A stretch of DNA of 64,000 bases from Ulota crispa (Eukaryota > Streptophyta > Bryopsida > Orthotrichales > Orthotrichaceae): the NCBI GenBank assembly GCA_963920765.1, contig OY987244.1, positions 994,501 through 1,058,500 on the forward strand. The letters are read 5' to 3'. Position numbers and translations under genes: made by a program. The stretch's first letter is position 1. The number at the start of each line of letters is the position of its first letter. This document shows, piece by piece, positions 61,845-64,000 of this stretch. A model generated the notes under the pieces. That model had not been told where the DNA came from, searched no databases, and was given only the letters and a program-made list of their open reading frames with translations.

Positions 61845-62260
61845 GAATTAATATGTGCACACCGGGGGGTTTATATTTGCACACCCCTTGGGGGTAGATT
61901 TTAGATTTCTACCATCAAAAAGTAATTTTGAGAACTTTGAATTCAAATTTGGACTTAGAGACCATGATTTAGTTTAGAACCATAAAATAAAAAAAGTTGC
62001 AATTGAACACCACTTAATGAAAAAGGTTAGCTAGGGGGAAAAATGATACTTTTACTTTTGTTTGTAAAAAAATATAACCTTTTTCACTGGGTGATGTCCA
62101 AGTGCAAATTTTTTTGGGGTTTTAAATTAAATCATGATTTATAAGTCCAAATCTGAATTCAAAATTCTCAAATTCAGCTTTTTGATGGTGGAAATCTAAA
62201 ATTTCCCCCAAAAAGGGGTGTGCAAATATCAACCCTCGGTGTACACATATCAATTCCCTA
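61845..62260. mobile_element. Foldback element, family C
   Basis: The ends AATTAATATGTG and the complement of AATTGATATGTG enclose paired inner repeats (GGTGTGCAAATATCAA and its inverted counterpart). It is alignable over its length to 37743-38158. This copy is uninterrupted and shows TTAG where 38401 has the TTAA insertion. Confidence 0.72.
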
Positions 62261-62419
62261 AAAAAAGTCATGCATCACTTTACCAGGAAGGTTATCATAT
62301 TGTTGCATAACTGTTAATAAACACTCTCAACCACGGTTGATTCATTTGCCAGTCAAGTGTTGAAAAACCTCAAATGAGGGGCAAATTTCTTGAGCTCGTC
62401 ATCAAAACCACTCCCTTAA

Positions 62420-62649
62420 CCCTTGAGCGCCCGGTCAACATTATACTGTTGATGGGCCCACAAACTTTATCTCCCTTTTTCTCTTAATTTGTATGGTGAA
62501 AACAACCATGGTTGGTTCCCATTAGCAAAGAAGATAGTCCTTTTTCAAATCCTGCGATCACTTTTTCTAGATGTAATTTTCCAAACTATGGTGGCCATTA
62601 CACCCCCCATTTTCTCCTAAATCTTAAAATAACTCTGGGCGCTTAGGGG
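62420..62649. mobile_element. Short TTAA-flanked MITE, family G
   Basis: The left end TTAA then CCCTTGAGCGCCCGG and the right end CTGGGCGCTTAGGGG are followed by TCAA, a decayed TTAA. At 230 bp it is a sister of 37151-37392. Confidence 0.7.
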
Positions 62650-64000
62650 TCAAGAGTTTGCCTTATCTTAGAAAGTAACCTCATGACTCATCACTTGGCT
62701 ACTTAGAGGCACATGCAACTATCTAAATACTAAAAATTCACATTATTTACAATTGAAATGTTGCTAGTTTGTTTTTTTACAACTTAGTTGTTGTTGTCAA
62801 TCTTTTTTTAAATATTTTATTGTGATAAATATTGATGAAGTTTAATATAGTGACAATATGTATTTATAGAATGTAAAATGTCAAGAAATTAGTATGAGGC
62901 AACCTAAATTCACGATTTAAATTGGTTGGAGATCTATCCTTCACATGGCTACCTGAGAAAAAGTTGCTTGTCCAAAACACTAGTTGCAGAAAGAGCTACT
63001 TGCCAACAATACTTGGAGAACAACATAAAAAACAAATTATACAATTTTCCTTTCGTAAGTTTCTTCTATTTTCCATAAACTTTCTACACTTACAAACTTG
63101 GAGTGAGACACCACAGGCAGTGTTGGGCAGAGCAAGATAGCAAGTGTGCATTGGGGCTGAGCAAGGAGGAGCAGTTTGAGCAAGGGGAATGCTATATTGT
63201 GAGCAAGGATATGTGGGTCGTGAACCGTGAGCGTAGAATTTTTGTCAAAATAATCAATTTTATCTATAATTGTGTATATAGGACCTTATAGTTATGTATT
63301 TTAAACTTTTATTTTTTGAAAAATTTACTTTTAAGAAAATTTCTTCATTGATTTTGAGCTCAAAATTAATTCCTGCCCACCAAATCTTGGCTCACAACTC
63401 ATATACTCACCAATTTATGCTCAAAAAATAGCGTCATCCCTTCAAAGGAAGGTGAGACAATACCTTACAGTACAGCTATTTGTAAGAGAACACTTTCAAA
63501 CTAAATTTGATAAAAAATATTTTGCGTTCTAAATTCTACCTGGGGATTTTAGATGCATCAATGTGTATCTCTTGCGCAAATATTTGTGTGATTACCACCA
63601 ATTGGAATCATGAGAGTTGTGTGGAGGAACACGAAGGATAGAAAGACCCATCAATCTTTTTTTGAAATATTTTTTGTGGCTTTCCATATGATTTTTGTGA
63701 TTTGGATTTACTAATTGCAACTAATTCTTTCTCATTTTTTAACATCCAAAAGACCACTACAATTTTGAATTGCATGTCGTAGGACATTTTCCTGTTTGAG
63801 GAACAAGTCAAAAAATTAGTTGAGGTGCTTGTCAAAAATCACCATTGCTCTCAAACAAAAAAATGAAATATTATTTTGTAATAATTTTTGTCAAGGATTC
63901 TTTTTAAGGGAATTCCTAAAGCCACACCAAAAATTGCTAATGCCACACCCATGTGAGCATGTGATTTGAGACTTTCATGCAATTTTGTATATTCAAGTGG
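62650..64000. other. AT-rich intergenic DNA to window end, no gene seen
   Basis: I see no recognisable domains, element ends or RNA genes. Confidence 0.5.

Overview
The window looks like nuclear DNA of a streptophyte, probably a non-flowering land plant. The evidence is split genes with GT-AG introns whose closest recognisable families are plant organelle and light-signalling proteins, gene islands that are GC-richer than the AT-rich intergenic DNA, a Ty1/copia retroelement cluster, and many miniature inverted-repeat elements. I cannot name the species from sequence alone.

Four host genes can be supported. SRR1-like (9570-11932, +) has two exons. An organellar MnmG/GidA tRNA-modifying enzyme (35101-29505, -) has thirteen exons whose phases close into one 816-codon frame. 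A mitochondrial-type translation initiation factor IF-2 (48530-50860, +) is a single 776-codon exon. An old-yellow-enzyme/OPR-like flavoprotein (59109-56029, -) has seven exons and 399 codons, with several changed FMN-contact positions. MnmG and IF-2 both serve organellar translation. The four genes do not form a cluster with a shared pathway; they are islands separated by transposable-element DNA.

Copia layout. At 1-3993 a minus-strand copy (gag side, leader, 5' LTR) has landed inside the RT region of a plus-strand copy whose pol tail and 3' LTR remain. At 14746-25595 there is a nested cluster: a minus pol remnant with 3' LTR, a second minus 3' LTR, a full-length plus-strand element (17047-22560; LTRs of 283 and 285 bp), a minus gag remnant with leader and 5' LTR, and an older leader plus LTR. 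The full-length element has a primer-binding site matching the anticodon stem-loop of initiator tRNA-Met, the half-tRNA priming arrangement of Drosophila copia.

The most striking pattern is a large set of short non-autonomous elements that start CCC, end GGG and are bounded by TTAA (8145-9041, 12548-13587, 35931-36447, 36452-37146, 37151-37392, 38405-39171, 41657-41880, 47334-47693, 51759-52733, 53855-54723, 55225-55472, 60218-60564, 62420-62649 and relatives). Two of them interrupt other repeats that also occur uninterrupted in this window, and both comparisons show that TTAA is the target site. This is the signature of piggyBac-type elements, which I regard as unexpected in a plant. Separately, three PIF/Harbinger-like MITEs with TTA duplications (10626-11150, 35396-35912, 47785-48214) lie inside or within about 320 bp of the host genes. 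The remaining intergenic DNA (3994-8140, 26546-29504, 39401-45622, 46021-47329, 62650-64000) is AT-rich and I see no gene in it.
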